Below, one piece after another: positions 39,190 to 47,511 of a DNA stretch of 64,000 bases (position 1 is the stretch's first letter; each line of letters opens with the position of its first letter). The DNA comes from Colwellia sp. RSH04. GTDB lineage: Bacteria; Pseudomonadota; Gammaproteobacteria; Enterobacterales; Alteromonadaceae. Both the position numbers and the translations under genes were made by a program. Under the pieces are notes generated by a model. That model ran no database searches. It saw nothing but the letters and a program-made list of their open reading frames with translations, and had not been told where the DNA came from. The stretch spans positions 1 through 64,000 of the forward strand of contig NZ_QXIO01000006.1 of assembly GCF_003545765.1 (NCBI RefSeq), read 5' to 3'.

Positions 39190-41652
39190 ATGAATAGTTT
39201 GTTTATACCCGCGATAAAAATATCAAATTATCTGTCTTTTAAAGCAAAATTTTTAGTTGTTTCATTATTATGTATCATCCCTCTAATCTTCTTTTACGCT
39301 GTTCTATCTCAAACTCAATGGCAACAAATAGATCAAGCAGAAAACACCCTTAAAGCTTCCGAGTATATAATTCCTTTAAGAAAACTCGTTGAGCATGTTG
39401 CCCAAACAAGAGGTATGACTAATGTATTTTTACATGGTGATGCTTCAGTCAAACAGGCGATGAATAAAAAAATAGAAGAAAAACGTAACACCGTCGAAAA
39501 TGACTTTGCATTATTACTAAAAAAAGATACCGAATTGGGCGATGAGTTAAACACGAACCATTTTCCAAAGGAGTTACATAATCGTTGGGGAATATTAAAA
39601 ACTGAAGCCTTCTCAGGAGAAGCGAGTAAAATATTTTCTCGCTATACACTTTTAATCACTGATATTATCGATTTCATGGATACTGTTGGTCGACAAGGTA
39701 AAATGCTCCAAGCGAGTGATCCTACAAATAGTTATTTAATTAATAGTTTACTTCATACACTACCCAATCAAATAGAATCCCTTGGTAAGTTACGAGGAAA
39801 AGGATCAGGAATATTAGCTTCAAATTCCCTTACTACAGATAATAAATTACAAATAGCTGCGTTATCAAATACACGTAATGCCCTTAATTTAAAAAAAGAT
39901 ATTGAATATCTTTTTCAAGCATCTCCTGAGTTAAGCAATGAATTAAATCAAAAGTATCAAGACGCATCGAATAAATTAAATGCTTATTTATTATTAGCTA
40001 AAAATGAGATTGTTGACGCTAACACTGTGAACATTAAACCTACGGCTTTCTTTGAAAAAGGTAGTGAAACTATTTCATCTTTATTAATACTATTCGATGC
40101 AATGCAACCAGTACTAGAGCAAAGAATGAACGCACAAATCAGTGCGGCAAAAATTAATGTTAACTTTTACTTGTCGATAATAGTTGTTGTTACACTACTG
40201 CTTATTTATGCCTATATAGGGATTTATTTAGCCATAAAATATAACCTTAATGAAATGATCAAAACATCGCATTCAATTTGTGATGGTGAACTTGATGTAA
40301 GACTTGAACTGAAAACCAAAGATGAATTAAAAGTTATTGCTGAAAGTATTAATGAAATAACGGATGGACTAAGTCGTTCTATCATCGCAGTAAGAGAATC
40401 GAGTTTTTCCATCGCTTCAGCTGCTGAAGAAATAGCACAAGCAAGTAAGAATACCGCCGTAGGCATGGATGCTCAATCACAAGAGTTAGCAGTTACCTCA
40501 GCAGCTGTAACCGAAATGAGCGCATCAGTTCAAGAAGTCGCTAAAAACACAGAGCTAGGATCTTTATCTTCAAAGCAGGCAAGCGAAGAAGCTAAGAATG
40601 GTGGACAAGTTATTCAAACGACTATTGAGGCTATTAATAAACTTGCTGAGAATATCAATACTTCTGTTGAAGGAGTAGTCGCACTAAAAGAAAATAGTAA
40701 TGATATCACTACTATTTTAGATGTTATAAGAGGTATTGCGGATCAAACTAACTTACTAGCACTCAATGCAGCTATAGAAGCAGCAAGAGCGGGTGAACAA
40801 GGGAGAGGCTTTGCTGTAGTTGCTGACGAAGTAAGAACTTTAGCACATCGTACACAAGATTCTACATTTGAAATTCAGAGTATGATCGAATTGATTCAAT
40901 CTGGCATTACCTCTGTCTCAACAAATATGGTTGAAAGCCAAAAATTTGCTAATCAATCCGTAGCACAAGTTGAACAAGCAGGTGCAGCATTAAACACTAT
41001 TGAATCTTCAGTGTCTGAAATCAATGATATGAGCTTACAAATTGCAACAGCGGCAGAGCAGCAGTCATGTGTATCAGAAGAAATAGCTCAAAGTATAGTC
41101 ACAATAAGTGACGTTGCTAATGAATCAGCACAAGGCTCTAAAACTCTAGCAATGGCGGGGTCACGTTTATCCGCAATGTCTAAAGAAATGCGATTAGTCA
41201 TACAAAGATATAATATTGACGAAACACTCTTCAATAAAAATGAAGAAAAAATACGTTTACTGCATTGGGAAAATAAATTTTCTATCGGTATAGATGAAGC
41301 GGATCGTCAACATCAAAAAATGGTTGAAATGATGAATAACGTACATATCATGTCTACCAAAAAGCGTAGCCCTGCCGCAGTAGCCAATGCATTAGATGCT
41401 TTAGTTGAATACACTAAAGTGCATTTTCAATGGGAAGAAGAGTTAATGGATTCTCATGGTTACCCTCAATCAGAAGAGCACAAAAAGCATCATCAAGAAC
41501 TACTCAATGACCTTGTTAAGCATAAAGAAATGGTAAAACAGAATATTAATAGAGATATAAGCGCAGATATTTCCTACCTAAATGACTGGGTAATTCAACA
41601 CATTACCAAAGGTGATAGCCATTATGCCAAGTTTATTCAACAAATGAGTTAA
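39190..41652 (+). CDS. Methyl-accepting chemotaxis protein with C-terminal bacteriohemerythrin domain
   Basis: About 820 residues from ATG 39190, which follows AAGG; a start at 39154 lacks such a site. Two transmembrane helices (about 18-38 and 330-352 of this start) bracket a helical periplasmic sensor with [13 protein letters not shown], like nitrate-sensor type domains. A HAMP linker and the signalling hairpin follow, with [40 protein letters not shown] intact. After it comes a hemerythrin domain: [17 protein letters not shown], the pair H-x-x-x-E in [18 protein letters not shown] and [13 protein letters not shown] give the di-iron ligands. It may sense oxygen or redox state inside the cell. 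No CheA/CheW genes are adjacent. Confidence 0.93.
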   Translation: MNSLFIPAIKISNYLSFKAKFLVVSLLCIIPLIFFYAVLSQTQWQQIDQAENTLKASEYIIPLRKLVEHVAQTRGMTNVFLHGDASVKQAMNKKIEEKRNTVENDFALLLKKDTELGDELNTNHFPKELHNRWGILKTEAFSGEASKIFSRYTLLITDIIDFMDTVGRQGKMLQASDPTNSYLINSLLHTLPNQIESLGKLRGKGSGILASNSLTTDNKLQIAALSNTRNALNLKKDIEYLFQASPELSNELNQKYQDASNKLNAYLLLAKNEIVDANTVNIKPTAFFEKGSETISSLLILFDAMQPVLEQRMNAQISAAKINVNFYLSIIVVVTLLLIYAYIGIYLAIKYNLNEMIKTSHSICDGELDVRLELKTKDELKVIAESINEITDGLSRSIIAVRESSFSIASAAEEIAQASKNTAVGMDAQSQELAVTSAAVTEMSASVQEVAKNTELGSLSSKQASEEAKNGGQVIQTTIEAINKLAENINTSVEGVVALKENSNDITTILDVIRGIADQTNLLALNAAIEAARAGEQGRGFAVVADEVRTLAHRTQDSTFEIQSMIELIQSGITSVSTNMVESQKFANQSVAQVEQAGAALNTIESSVSEINDMSLQIATAAEQQSCVSEEIAQSIVTISDVANESAQGSKTLAMAGSRLSAMSKEMRLVIQRYNIDETLFNKNEEKIRLLHWENKFSIGIDEADRQHQKMVEMMNNVHIMSTKKRSPAAVANALDALVEYTKVHFQWEEELMDSHGYPQSEEHKKHHQELLNDLVKHKEMVKQNINRDISADISYLNDWVIQHITKGDSHYAKFIQQMS

Positions 41653-41686
41653 AAAAGTAGATTAATACTCTTTGAAAAACTTGAGC

Positions 41687-41719
41687 TTAATTACCGCGAT
41701 AAAAAATTGCGGTAATTAA
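41687..41719. repeat. Inverted repeat after the chemoreceptor gene
   Basis: TTAATTACCGC (41687-41697) and GCGGTAATTAA (41709-41719) pair perfectly over 11 bp with an 11-base A-rich loop. There is no T tract after either arm. It lies between converging genes and may stop transcription of both weakly. Confidence 0.5.
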
Positions 41720-41799
41720 AACTAATAAGTAAATAGTTTAAAAAAGGCTTTAATTTCAAGCATTATACAAATTAACGGCCCTTTATTTAGCTGAATCTT

Positions 41800-42315
41800 T
41801 TATTTATTTTGTGAAGCAAGGGTAAGATCAGCTTCTAATTCTTCTACTTTTTGCTGCAAAGTAAGTGATTTTCGAATAGCCTCATTCTTTTCTTCAATGC
41901 TCTTTTTTTCTCGATCTTTTGAGGCTTGTAACTGTTTTTTTGTCGTCTCTAACGTGGCTAACAGGTTTTGAATATCTTTATTTTGTTCAAAGTGTTGGTC
42001 TTCTCTCGCATTAGTATATTCTTCATCAGTATTATTTAATGCTTCACGTGATTTAAATGTTAAAAAAGCAAATGCCAAACGAAAAATAAAAATCAAACAG
42101 GTGATGAGAAAAACCAACATATACTGGTTCTCATCAAGCGCAAACACTGCCGCATTCGCTTTATCCCAAAAATCCCCTGTTGCTTGAACGAAAGTGGTAA
42201 TAATTTGATTATGCCAAGCTAACCAAGTGAAAATATAAATAAGAATAAAGCTTGGTGCTGGTCGTTGATTTTCAGTAAAAACCAATAAGCTTTGAAGTGT
42301 TTTTTGGTTGAGCAT
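41800..42315 (-). CDS. Inner-membrane coiled-coil protein, unknown function
   Basis: About 171 residues from ATG 42315 (MLNQKTLQSLLVF), which follows AAAAGGGA. Two membrane helices (about 22-41 and 66-88), then a charged coiled coil (about 105-170; TKKQLQASKDREKKSIEEKNEAIRKS). No family is recognised. The gene lies downstream of the large degenerate kinase on the same strand but beyond that gene's terminator at 42337, so it is probably transcribed on its own. The coiled coil suggests an assembly or scaffold role, which is inference. Confidence 0.6.
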   Translation of the reverse strand: MLNQKTLQSLLVFTENQRPAPSFILIYIFTWLAWHNQIITTFVQATGDFWDKANAAVFALDENQYMLVFLITCLIFIFRLAFAFLTFKSREALNNTDEEYTNAREDQHFEQNKDIQNLLATLETTKKQLQASKDREKKSIEEKNEAIRKSLTLQQKVEELEADLTLASQNK

Positions 42316-42336
42316 GAAGTCCCTTTTCAACAGAGT

Positions 42337-42360
42337 AAAAAAGGCTCATTATAGAGCCTT
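42337..42360 (-). terminator. Terminator of the degenerate kinase gene
   Basis: AAGGCTC (42341-42347) and GAGCCTT (42354-42360) with a six-base loop; on the minus strand the T run follows. It is 33 bases beyond the stop of the gene at 42393. Confidence 0.85.
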
Positions 42361-42392
42361 AATTCGATAAATAAATGTCTCATTTAAAATAC

Positions 42393-45332
42393 TTAACTAT
42401 TCACCTTAAGTTGCTGAGCATTTTGCGAAAGTACATTAATTGCTTGTTGTGTTTTTGATAATAATTTCGTAACTAATGCAGGCTTTATTGATTTCAATTC
42501 GCTTGAAAGTAACTGGTTCCAATGTTCGCACATATGCTGTAACTCTGTTGCTGCCAATATTTTAGCATTTACCATTAACTCATCTATTGCCACTTGAGCC
42601 TTATTTTTTTCATGCTTTTTCATCGCATCCGATAAGGCAGAGAAATAGAGATGATTATCTACCAAATACTCGTCTAACATGTAAAAAGCTAACTCCGCAG
42701 AGCCTTGATGTTTAATATATCGGTTTAAATTAAATGTTTCAGATGCTTGATTTTTATCTGTCAATTTACTCAACGCTACCTGTGATTTTTTATTCTTTAC
42801 TGAACTATTTTTAGCACTTTTTGCTAATTGCTTTGTTGTGTTTTTTGCTTGTGTAGCATCAACAGCTTGTCCTTCTACTTTTTCAGAAACAAACCACGGC
42901 GATAAGTGGCAGCATAACTCTTCTAAAGGAATGTCAGGCGTAATTTTCCGCAACTGCCATGCATTAGGTAAACCTGATTGTTTACATTCTTGTATCTCGA
43001 TTTGCTTAGCAATATTCAAAATAACTTTCGCTGACGATTGCTCTAACCTTTTATGTTTATTAAGCTCCTGTGATAATAGCGAAGTATCAAACTCAGTGAT
43101 TACTATATTAAAGCAACCTGACTGCCATAGTTCCAACATTTGCGTCTCATGATTAACCACGTGAACATGACAACTTAACCACTGTAACTGGGCAAACAAA
43201 TTTATGTAATGTTGTGGTTCTTTTACAGCCAAGATAACTTCAATGTTTGATAAACTAAATGGTTTAACGGGCTGTTTTTCTTTAGATTGTAATAATGACT
43301 TTAGTGATTTTCCAGCAAGCAAATCTTTCATGCTATCTAAGTGCGGCCCCCCCTCTTCATTCACTTTAGTATTTTTTTGAATTCGGCTTGGCTCGCCTAC
43401 TGAAGCAAGAGGTAATGTAAATCGACATTGGTAGCCTAATTCAGTCAATATGATTTCTGTATCTGAGCCATGTAATTTTTTCAAAAGTAAATCATAGTGA
43501 TATGAAAGCGCATCTTCTGGTGTTAATTGCCCGACGTCTTGTAGCTTTTGCAGAGCAAGTGGTAACCCTTTAGCTTTATTCTTACTGACAATATTCGCTG
43601 TCACCAAAACTCTTTGCTGTGCAAAATCTTTATCTTTTAATTGAAGTGATAATTCAATTCGGTTACTTGTTTGCTCTTTAGTAACTAACTCAACAAAACA
43701 ACGTATTAATTGAGAGAATACCTGAATATCTAATTTAACCTCAGTCGCAATTTGGTCACTAACTTTGAGCGATAGTTGGTGCTTACCCTGACGCAAAATT
43801 GGGTATTCATTCAACAAAGTTACATTTAATTCAGAGGCTAGATTCACATCCGTTAATTTAAGAACTCTCTCTTCAAGGATCAAAGCATTTATTAATTGCC
43901 ATTGATTTATTTGCTGGAAGCACTTTATTAAATTTAATTTTTGAGGTTTTAATATTTGAGCGCTTAAATGGCTTCGAGTTTGCTCAATAGCCCTTTGCAA
44001 GTATTGATATTGACTTTGCTGTACCCGTAACTGTTGCTGTAGAACCTTTTGTTGTTGCTCTTTTTCTGAACCAACTTGCTCATTAAGTTGACTCACACGC
44101 GTTGACTGCTCAGCCAACTGCACAATTACCTTATCGTGTAACTTAACCAGTTCTTTATATTCAATCTCACGTTGACTGATATTTTTTACCTCATCAAAGG
44201 TATGTAGTAATTGTTCTTCTTCATAGCTCAATGAGCCAAAATCAATGTTGGTAGGGTTCGCTGATATCGCTTGCTGAGAATAATTAACCAGCTGTTGCAT
44301 TCTTTTTCTTATCGCCTCAGATAATCGGTAGCAAAAATATATTGCCAACAACAATAATCCAGCTGTAACCCACCACAAGACAGAATATATTACTGATTTT
44401 GGCAATTCAGCAGTAAATTGATGAAGCACTCTTTCAAAAGGGCTTGCGACCAAAGCAGTTGCCATAACATCTGGAACTTGGCTGGTCATTAATTCAGCGT
44501 TAACTTGCTGAACTTGCCTTATTTGTTTGTTTATAAACTGTTGATACTGTTGCGATAAGCGTAAATAACCCTGCCATTTCGCCAATACATTTTCTTGACC
44601 CGTTAGCAACTGCTCTAAGGTTTCCAGCAATGCTTGATCAAATAACTCATATTCAGCTTGATCAATGGCCGTTAATAATTGCTCTATTTCTGTACGTAAT
44701 TTACTAAAATATTGTGGTGTTGATTGAAAGTTTAGATTTTGAAAACCCTGTAAAATAGACTGCAATGCTTGATAATCTTGATTTAGAGTTTTGTTTTCAT
44801 TAATTGCACTAGAATTATCCTTGTTACCAGACTCTGTCTGTAACAATGTTTCAATGGTACTAATAACATTTTGCTTTAATGATTGATTTCTTAACCGAAC
44901 TTTTACAAGCCTTTGCAATAGTTTGTCACTATCAAGGTATTGCTTTTGCCATATTAAGTATTGCGACTGGTAGTCACCTGCTAATTTCGTTAATTTTTGA
45001 TTACCCGCCATTAACTGCGCGTGTTTTTCTGCGAGCACAGTTAATTCAGTTGTATTGATAACTTGCTCTAAAAGCGCTTCTTGATTATGCAGTAACTGAA
45101 TTTGCTTGATTAATGCTGTTGACGGATTAATTTGCTCCTTGACTAAAAGCTCTCGGTATTTTTCTTGATGAACAATTTGAGAGAGTAATAAAGCTAATGT
45201 GATGATAAATACAGCGAATATTAGGAATATCTTGCTGTAAAACAGCTGATGAAATAATTGACCATTTTCAAACTCAGATTGAGTTTGGTTATTATTATGA
45301 AGGCTATCTTCACCTTCCTTACTTTTTTTCAT
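42393..45332 (-). CDS. Degenerate hybrid histidine kinase-like membrane protein
   Basis: 979 residues with the plan of a tripartite hybrid kinase. Transmembrane helices at about 35-53 and 316-338 enclose a helical periplasmic domain; a HAMP-like linker and coiled coil run to about 450. At 457-463 SAQILKP stands where SHEIRTP belongs, so the phospho-His is Ala458. The ATPase-like part (495-642) keeps the closing pattern (YHYDLLLKKLHGSDTEI, RFTLPL) but has no N, G1 or G2 box. A receiver-like part (about 697-815) has K704-E705 for the acidic pair and Glu747 for the phospho-Asp. An HPt-like end (about 870-970) has Asp917 for the phospho-His. It may be a signalling scaffold. The frame is open throughout, so it is not decaying. 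Confidence 0.7.
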   Translation of the reverse strand: MKKSKEGEDSLHNNNQTQSEFENGQLFHQLFYSKIFLIFAVFIITLALLLSQIVHQEKYRELLVKEQINPSTALIKQIQLLHNQEALLEQVINTTELTVLAEKHAQLMAGNQKLTKLAGDYQSQYLIWQKQYLDSDKLLQRLVKVRLRNQSLKQNVISTIETLLQTESGNKDNSSAINENKTLNQDYQALQSILQGFQNLNFQSTPQYFSKLRTEIEQLLTAIDQAEYELFDQALLETLEQLLTGQENVLAKWQGYLRLSQQYQQFINKQIRQVQQVNAELMTSQVPDVMATALVASPFERVLHQFTAELPKSVIYSVLWWVTAGLLLLAIYFCYRLSEAIRKRMQQLVNYSQQAISANPTNIDFGSLSYEEEQLLHTFDEVKNISQREIEYKELVKLHDKVIVQLAEQSTRVSQLNEQVGSEKEQQQKVLQQQLRVQQSQYQYLQRAIEQTRSHLSAQILKPQKLNLIKCFQQINQWQLINALILEERVLKLTDVNLASELNVTLLNEYPILRQGKHQLSLKVSDQIATEVKLDIQVFSQLIRCFVELVTKEQTSNRIELSLQLKDKDFAQQRVLVTANIVSKNKAKGLPLALQKLQDVGQLTPEDALSYHYDLLLKKLHGSDTEIILTELGYQCRFTLPLASVGEPSRIQKNTKVNEEGGPHLDSMKDLLAGKSLKSLLQSKEKQPVKPFSLSNIEVILAVKEPQHYINLFAQLQWLSCHVHVVNHETQMLELWQSGCFNIVITEFDTSLLSQELNKHKRLEQSSAKVILNIAKQIEIQECKQSGLPNAWQLRKITPDIPLEELCCHLSPWFVSEKVEGQAVDATQAKNTTKQLAKSAKNSSVKNKKSQVALSKLTDKNQASETFNLNRYIKHQGSAELAFYMLDEYLVDNHLYFSALSDAMKKHEKNKAQVAIDELMVNAKILAATELQHMCEHWNQLLSSELKSIKPALVTKLLSKTQQAINVLSQNAQQLKVNS

Positions 45333-45406
45333 AAGTTAACTATTTGTTCGTTCAATCCCTTAATAATAGTTTAACTTATTTATCTCAGTCATCACATTGC
45401 AAATAA

Positions 45407-45892
45407 TTACTTTTTAGTAACCCAAGCCCAATCCATTTCACATTCTATTGGTGCCTCACCCGATTCATCTGTAATTATCACCGATATAAACATATCGCCT
45501 TTCTCTTTGTTCTTAATCTCAGCGTGCTGTTCAGGTGTTAAGATTGCTGTTGCTGTTAATGCGCCTTGCATTCTTCGATTAAAACTAAGCTTCATTGATT
45601 TTAGCAAAGGTAACTGACTACTTGGTAAATTAATACCAAAAACGATACCTGAGGCTGACTCTGCTAGTAATGCTGCTGCCACCGCATGCACTCCACCGAT
45701 ATGATTTTGTACTCGTTTCTTATTTGCTAACTTGATGACAACTTTACTATGAGAAATCTCAGTAATATTAATGCCAGTCGTGTTTGCATACTTCACTTGC
45801 GAGCAAAAAAGCTTGGTAAGTAACCAAGGTTTGATAAATTGAGGTGAAAACTTGTTAATTTTCTTAACCATGCGGCTCAATCGATTAGGCAT
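45407..45892 (-). CDS. DUF4442 hotdog-fold protein (thioesterase-like)
   Basis: A 161-residue single-domain protein. GGVHAVAAALLAESASGIVFG resembles the active helix of acyl-CoA thioesterases of the PaaI kind, with an invariant-like HAVAAALLAE; the rest is strand-rich (NRRMQGALTATAILT, GDMFISVIITDESGE). DUF4442 members are thought to bind or hydrolyse acyl thioesters, but the family is not well described. Its partner genes in the same direction are DUF523 and DUF3630-like genes on one side and the degenerate kinase on the other. The start follows AGAGAG. Confidence 0.8.
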   Translation of the reverse strand: MPNRLSRMVKKINKFSPQFIKPWLLTKLFCSQVKYANTTGINITEISHSKVVIKLANKKRVQNHIGGVHAVAAALLAESASGIVFGINLPSSQLPLLKSMKLSFNRRMQGALTATAILTPEQHAEIKNKEKGDMFISVIITDESGEAPIECEMDWAWVTKK

Positions 45893-45989
45893 AAATACTC
45901 TCTTTAATTAGCTTTGCTCATATTGTGACTTTAACTGGTCAGACCTTCAAGCTATTTTTCTGCTTACTTTGTAATGAAGAGTCAAAAGT

Positions 45990-46451
45990 TTACTCTCCTT
46001 CTATCACTGCAATTAGCTGTTCAATGTTCTCCTCAGAAAATACTTTAATTCCATTAGCGGTTAGCAATTGGGTACAGATTCCTTGTCCGCTAATTTTAAT
46101 ATTCTCAAAGTGACCATTATGAATTTTATGGCTCCCGCATGAGGGGCTAGACTCCTTTAATAAAGCATAGCGAATATCGTGCTGGTGACATAACTCTAGG
46201 GCCTTTTTTGCGCCTTTTAGAAAAGCGTCGGTAACATCGACTCCGTTGCGTGTTATCACCTTGTTACTTCCCTGTTGAATTTCAGCAGCTGGTCTAGGAA
46301 TAGGTAAACCACCTGCCACTTCTGGACAAATAGCTATTAAACGACCATCGGATAACCATTGGTGAAGAATTGTGTTATTTAACAAATTCCCTTTGCCATC
46401 GTAGCGTACTTTTTCACCTAAAAAGCAACGACTTATGAGTATTTTCTTCAT
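45990..46451 (-). CDS. DUF523 family protein
   Basis: A 153-residue cytoplasmic protein with the DUF523 plan: KILISRCFLGEKVRYDG, ICPEVAGGLPIPRPAAEI, then TDAFLKGAKKAL, and LLKESSPSCGS. Conserved cysteines (in SRCFLG, ICPEV, SPSCGS, plus a further one in GICTQLL) suggest metal or iron-sulfur binding. The function is unknown; in some bacteria it is fused to a DUF1722 domain, which is missing here. The start follows AGGAAG. It is 17 bases from the next gene upstream. Confidence 0.85.
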   Translation of the reverse strand: MKKILISRCFLGEKVRYDGKGNLLNNTILHQWLSDGRLIAICPEVAGGLPIPRPAAEIQQGSNKVITRNGVDVTDAFLKGAKKALELCHQHDIRYALLKESSPSCGSHKIHNGHFENIKISGQGICTQLLTANGIKVFSEENIEQLIAVIEGE

Positions 46452-46468
46452 ACAGCTTCCTGTTGTTC

Positions 46469-46816
46469 TTACCTTACGAGTTTGCCTCTTTGCAAAAGTG
46501 ATTGTTCTAATTGTTCATAGACTCGATTTAATAACTCTTTACTTGATTCATCGATACTTTCAATCCAGCAAGATTGACTATAGTAATCAAAATTAATAAC
46601 AAACTGTGCTTTATTTTGCCAAGATACTCTGAAACTTTCTCTATCAGCACCAATAATATTTTCTTTTGTTTCGAAAGCATCAGCAATATAAAGCAGTTGC
46701 TCTATAAGGAATGGAATATCTTCTTGATACCAATATTTACAGTAATAAATTATAATATTTTCACTAACTAGCTCTATACTTTTAATTGTCATCGATATAT
46801 CTTTTTGGTCAGCCAT
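46469..46816 (-). CDS. DUF3630-like small protein
   Basis: A 115-residue protein that resembles DUF3630 proteins of Vibrio and Shewanella: short, acidic, alpha/beta, with FVINFDYYSQSCWIESID. No catalytic motif. The start is ATG 46816 (after AGGG) or ATG 46792; the first is kept but not certain. It is likely cotranscribed with the DUF523 gene 17 bases downstream. The family name is from memory. Confidence 0.5.
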   Translation of the reverse strand: MADQKDISMTIKSIELVSENIIIYYCKYWYQEDIPFLIEQLLYIADAFETKENIIGADRESFRVSWQNKAQFVINFDYYSQSCWIESIDESSKELLNRVYEQLEQSLLQRGKLVR

Positions 46817-46997
46817 TGCTTATAACCCTATAAATTGTAAGTATTAAATTATACCAAGTTCTATTTACTTCCCTATGATACAACTTTATTTTTTATTAAG
46901 GCGTTAAACTTACACTAACGAGCATAGCCGCTAAATAAAGTTTGATATTAATCATTTGTAATAGAAAAAAACAACGACATATTGGAATATTTCTCAT

Positions 46998-47013
46998 ATA
47001 CTCGAGTGAGTAT
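46998..47013. promoter_or_regulatory. Palindromic site upstream of the cytochrome gene
   Basis: ATACTC-GAGT-GAGTAT is a perfect inverted repeat 68 bases before the cytochrome start. It may be an operator. I cannot match it to a known regulator; the FNR and ArcA consensus sequences do not fit. Confidence 0.35.
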
Positions 47014-47080
47014 TATTAATTTTATGGTGCTATGTAATTGGCTCCATAATGCCTGAAATCAACAAAAGAGAGTGATAACT

Positions 47081-47380
47081 ATGAAAAAACTTGTGCTTGC
47101 TGTTGCAGCAACTCTAGTTATGGCTTCTCCAGCTTACGCTGGCGATGCTGCAGAAGGGAAGAAAAAATCAGGAATGTGTGCAGCTTGCCACGGTACTGAT
47201 GGTATCTCTATGGTTCCTATGTACCCTAACCTTAAAGGTCAAAAAGAAGCTTACTTAGTTAAGCAGCTTAAAGACTTTAAATCTGGTAAACGTAATGATC
47301 CAACCATGAAGCCAATGGTTATGGCGCTTAGCGACGATGACATCGCTAATATTGCTGCTTACTACGCAAACTTAAAATAA
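47081..47380 (+). CDS. Small class I cytochrome c, periplasmic
   Basis: 99 residues from ATG 47081, with a signal peptide ([20 protein letters not shown]); the GTG at 47072 precedes it but adds nothing. The mature 80 residues have one heme motif, C-A-A-C-H, and [20 protein letters not shown], whose Met is the likely axial ligand. It resembles c553/c5-type electron carriers that feed terminal oxidases or peroxidases. The gene is monocistronic, with a palindrome upstream and a strong terminator downstream. Confidence 0.92.
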   Translation: MKKLVLAVAATLVMASPAYAGDAAEGKKKSGMCAACHGTDGISMVPMYPNLKGQKEAYLVKQLKDFKSGKRNDPTMKPMVMALSDDDIANIAAYYANLK

Positions 47381-47400
47381 TATTATTTGTATGATCAAAA

Positions 47401-47427
47401 AAACCACTCACTGAGTGGTTTTTTTAT
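47401..47427 (+). terminator. Cytochrome gene terminator
   Basis: AAACCACT (47401-47408) and AGTGGTTT (47414-47421) with loop CACTG, then a T run. It is 20 bases after the stop codon. Confidence 0.9.
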
Positions 47428-47511
47428 AGGTGATTTTTTAATTAGCGACCTATTTATTAACAATAATTAATTAGTGACGCTATACATAAAAACAAAGCGT
47501 CATAATTCTTG

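Noticed and set aside
41687-41719. Terminator for the chemoreceptor gene
   Set aside because: A good stem but no T tract on either strand; kept as an inverted repeat.
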